In this document: piece after piece, positions 62,697 through 64,000 of the stretch
Numbering within the stretch: position 1 is the first letter of the stretch
How the letters are laid out: every line of letters starts with the position of its first letter
Source: G965247775 sp965247775
Lineage (GTDB): Bacteria > Chloroflexota > Dehalococcoidia > Bin125
Assembly (NCBI GenBank): GCA_965247775.1
Contig: OZ252031.1
Span: forward strand, 434,001 to 498,000
Reading direction: 5' to 3'
DNA: 64,000 bases
Made by a program: the position numbers and the translations under genes
The notes under the pieces: generated by a model
The model's database searches: none
Told to the model about the DNA's origin: nothing
Seen by the model: only the letters and a program-made list of their open reading frames with translations

Positions 62697-63497
62697 ATGA
62701 CGGAAGGCGACGTGCGAGCATTCCTGAACCGGTTTCCGGCCGAGGAACTTGCCTCAAGGGGCATCCTCAACGGCGGAACACACCTGCTCAACAACAAGAG
62801 CGTGACTCCGCTGATCGAGTTCATGACCGAGCACGGCCTCTCGCGCCTGGTATCGGCCGCGAAGGGCTGGTCCCTCGACGTGAACGGAGAATTCCGGAAT
62901 CCCCATTCCGCCGAAGCGACGTCCGGCAACGTGGAGGGCCTGCAAAATCCGGGGAACGTATTCAACAAGCAGAACACGTCGATCAATCCCCACTACGCGG
63001 GGGGGCAGGAGCCCGACGCGGAGAGTGCCGATGAGCTCACGTTCGCCCTCGAGCGGGACCTCCAGAAGGCCCTGCGCGAGAATATCGGTCAACTCGATCC
63101 TGAGCTGACGATCGTCGACGGCGGCAGCGAGCGCAAGGTCGCCGCCGGACGGATCGACATCACCGCTGAGGCGCCCGATGGTGCTCTGGTGGTGATCGAA
63201 TGCAAGGCCGGCAAGGCCGACTTGCGCGCGATCGGGCAGATACTCTCGTACATGGGCGCCGTCAGCTCCGACCCGAACCGCCATGTGCGCGGCATCCTGG
63301 TCGCGGGCGACTTCGACCCGCGCGCGGTCATGGCTGTGCGGGCCGTGCCGAACCTGTCGCTCAAGGCATATTCGTTCCAGTTCGCGTTCAGCGAACCGAA
63401 AAGAACAACCCTGCCGGTGCCCCACCCAGGAGCGGCAGTCAGCGGGGAGGATGAGCCCCCACGCGAGGCGCCATCGCTTGTCGGCACGGAAAGATAG
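62697..63497 (+). CDS. NucS-like endonuclease
   Basis: A 266-residue protein. The C-terminal half has the NucS/RecB-like nuclease core: GRIDITAEAPDGALVVIECK (Asp, then ExK) and ADLRAIGQILSYMGAV (Gln motif). The N-terminal half (MTEGDVRAFLNRFPAEELAS, LLNNKSVTPLIEFMTEHGLS) is not the usual NucS binding domain, so it is a relative. NucS acts in mismatch cleavage. The role here is unknown and might be defence-linked given the location. Confidence 0.7.
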   Translation: MTEGDVRAFLNRFPAEELASRGILNGGTHLLNNKSVTPLIEFMTEHGLSRLVSAAKGWSLDVNGEFRNPHSAEATSGNVEGLQNPGNVFNKQNTSINPHYAGGQEPDAESADELTFALERDLQKALRENIGQLDPELTIVDGGSERKVAAGRIDITAEAPDGALVVIECKAGKADLRAIGQILSYMGAVSSDPNRHVRGILVAGDFDPRAVMAVRAVPNLSLKAYSFQFAFSEPKRTTLPVPHPGAAVSGEDEPPREAPSLVGTER

Positions 63498-63528
63498 TTC
63501 ACCGCGGACGCTCGATAGACTGCGGAAG

Positions 63529-64000
63529 ATGAATCGAACTCGAATAGTCCTGGGCGTGCTGGTCGTCCTGACCGTGGCAGGGTTGACCGCTGCGTGCAGT
63601 TCGGACGACCCTCCTGCCCCCACCGATGCGCCCGCCACCGCTACCACGCCTGCGCCATCCCCAACGTCTACCCCACCAGCGGCCCCGACAGAACCTTCCA
63701 GTCCCACTGCAGTTGACCCCAGTGGTGCTTACTTCGCTCTCGACAGGGTGCTGGAAATCGCCATCGAGATAGCGTCCGAGGACTGGGACACCCTGCGTCA
63801 TCAGACGCGGACATTCGAGGACTTGATGACGGAAATCGAGAGATACAACCTGTCTCAACCGTTCGCGGACATCTACGACTGGTTCCCGGGCACTGTGACC
63901 GTGGACGGCGAAACGCACACCGAGGTGGGCGTCCGCAAGAAGGGGTTCATCGGCTCCCAGAGTGATACCAAGCCCTCCCTCAAGCTGCGCTTCGACAAGT
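63529..64000 (+). CDS. CotH-kinase-like lipoprotein, 3' end beyond the window
   Basis: The frame from ATG 63529 is open to the window end. MNRTRIVLGVLVVLTVAGLT then AACSS is a lipoprotein signal with lipobox LTAAC. A Pro/Thr/Ala linker follows (residues ~22-60), then FALDRVLEIAIEIASEDWDT, DWFPGTVTVDGETHTEVGVR and KKGFIGSQSDTKPSLKLRFD. This is the start of a CotH domain, a secreted protein-kinase-like fold. Function in this organism is unknown. Confidence 0.82.
   Translation, partial: MNRTRIVLGVLVVLTVAGLTAACSSDDPPAPTDAPATATTPAPSPTSTPPAAPTEPSSPTAVDPSGAYFALDRVLEIAIEIASEDWDTLRHQTRTFEDLMTEIERYNLSQPFADIYDWFPGTVTVDGETHTEVGVRKKGFIGSQSDTKPSLKLRFDK

Overview
The window is high-GC bacterial DNA from a gene-dense but heavily rearranged chromosome. 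Gene content suggests an uncultured, aerobic, heterotrophic Chloroflexota (SAR202/Dehalococcoidia-like). It has many single-copy catabolic oxidoreductases: SDRs, an FMN-dependent alpha-hydroxyacid dehydrogenase, a luciferase-like flavoprotein, an enolase-superfamily enzyme, CaiB/BaiF debris, a DUF3179 lipoprotein and a CotH-like lipoprotein. This assignment is an inference from gene content; no rRNA is present.

Region 1 (0-20.3 kb) is mostly intact metabolism. It holds a fused beta-oxidation enzyme, cupin and muconolactone-isomerase-like proteins, two alpha/beta hydrolases, SDRs, an aminotransferase/kinase pair, a YkgJ-type cluster protein, a luciferase-like oxidoreductase and an amidohydrolase. 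Among them is an AhpD-like gene with an in-frame TGA exactly where the second Cys of a CxxC motif should be. The frame stays open for another 122 codons, so it is a probable selenoprotein (CxxU).

Region 2 (20.3-50 kb) is an accessory region starting at a tRNA-Gly(CCC). It contains a complete IS1595-family element (28-bp perfect inverted repeats, 8-bp target duplication, two passenger genes), IS3-family remnants, two tRNA-Gly 3' fragments and a sugar-type ABC transporter with a triple-RidA fusion. It also has DUF1989, enolase-superfamily, M24 peptidase and DUF3179 genes, and a gene graveyard at 44.6-49 kb (DMT permease, DUF499 ATPase, serine recombinase, ComM). Five defective copies of one tyrosine recombinase family sit at gene-truncating junctions from 18.6 to 60.7 kb.

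Region 3 (49.2-60.7 kb) is a defence island. A RES-type toxin/antitoxin pair lies divergent from a complete type I-C CRISPR-Cas locus (cas3, cas5, cas8c, cas7, cas4, cas1, cas2) followed by 16 repeats. The main discovery is in the cas3-cas5 gap. A solitary antisense repeat keeps the 11-nt crRNA 5' handle but has a different stem. Its pseudo-spacer matches, behind a TTC PAM, 9 of the first 10 bases of the cas5 leader, with the one mismatch at position 6. This is the signature of a CreR-like guide by which Cascade would repress its own cas operon. The distal end of the array is cut by a recombinase fragment.

Region 4 (60.7-64 kb) has a thioredoxin-fold protein, a frameshifted nuclease-like gene, a second tRNA-Gly(CCC) 3' fragment, a NucS-like nuclease and the start of a CotH-like lipoprotein. 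Many breaks are single-base frameshifts in GC-rich DNA, so some may be assembly errors rather than true decay.
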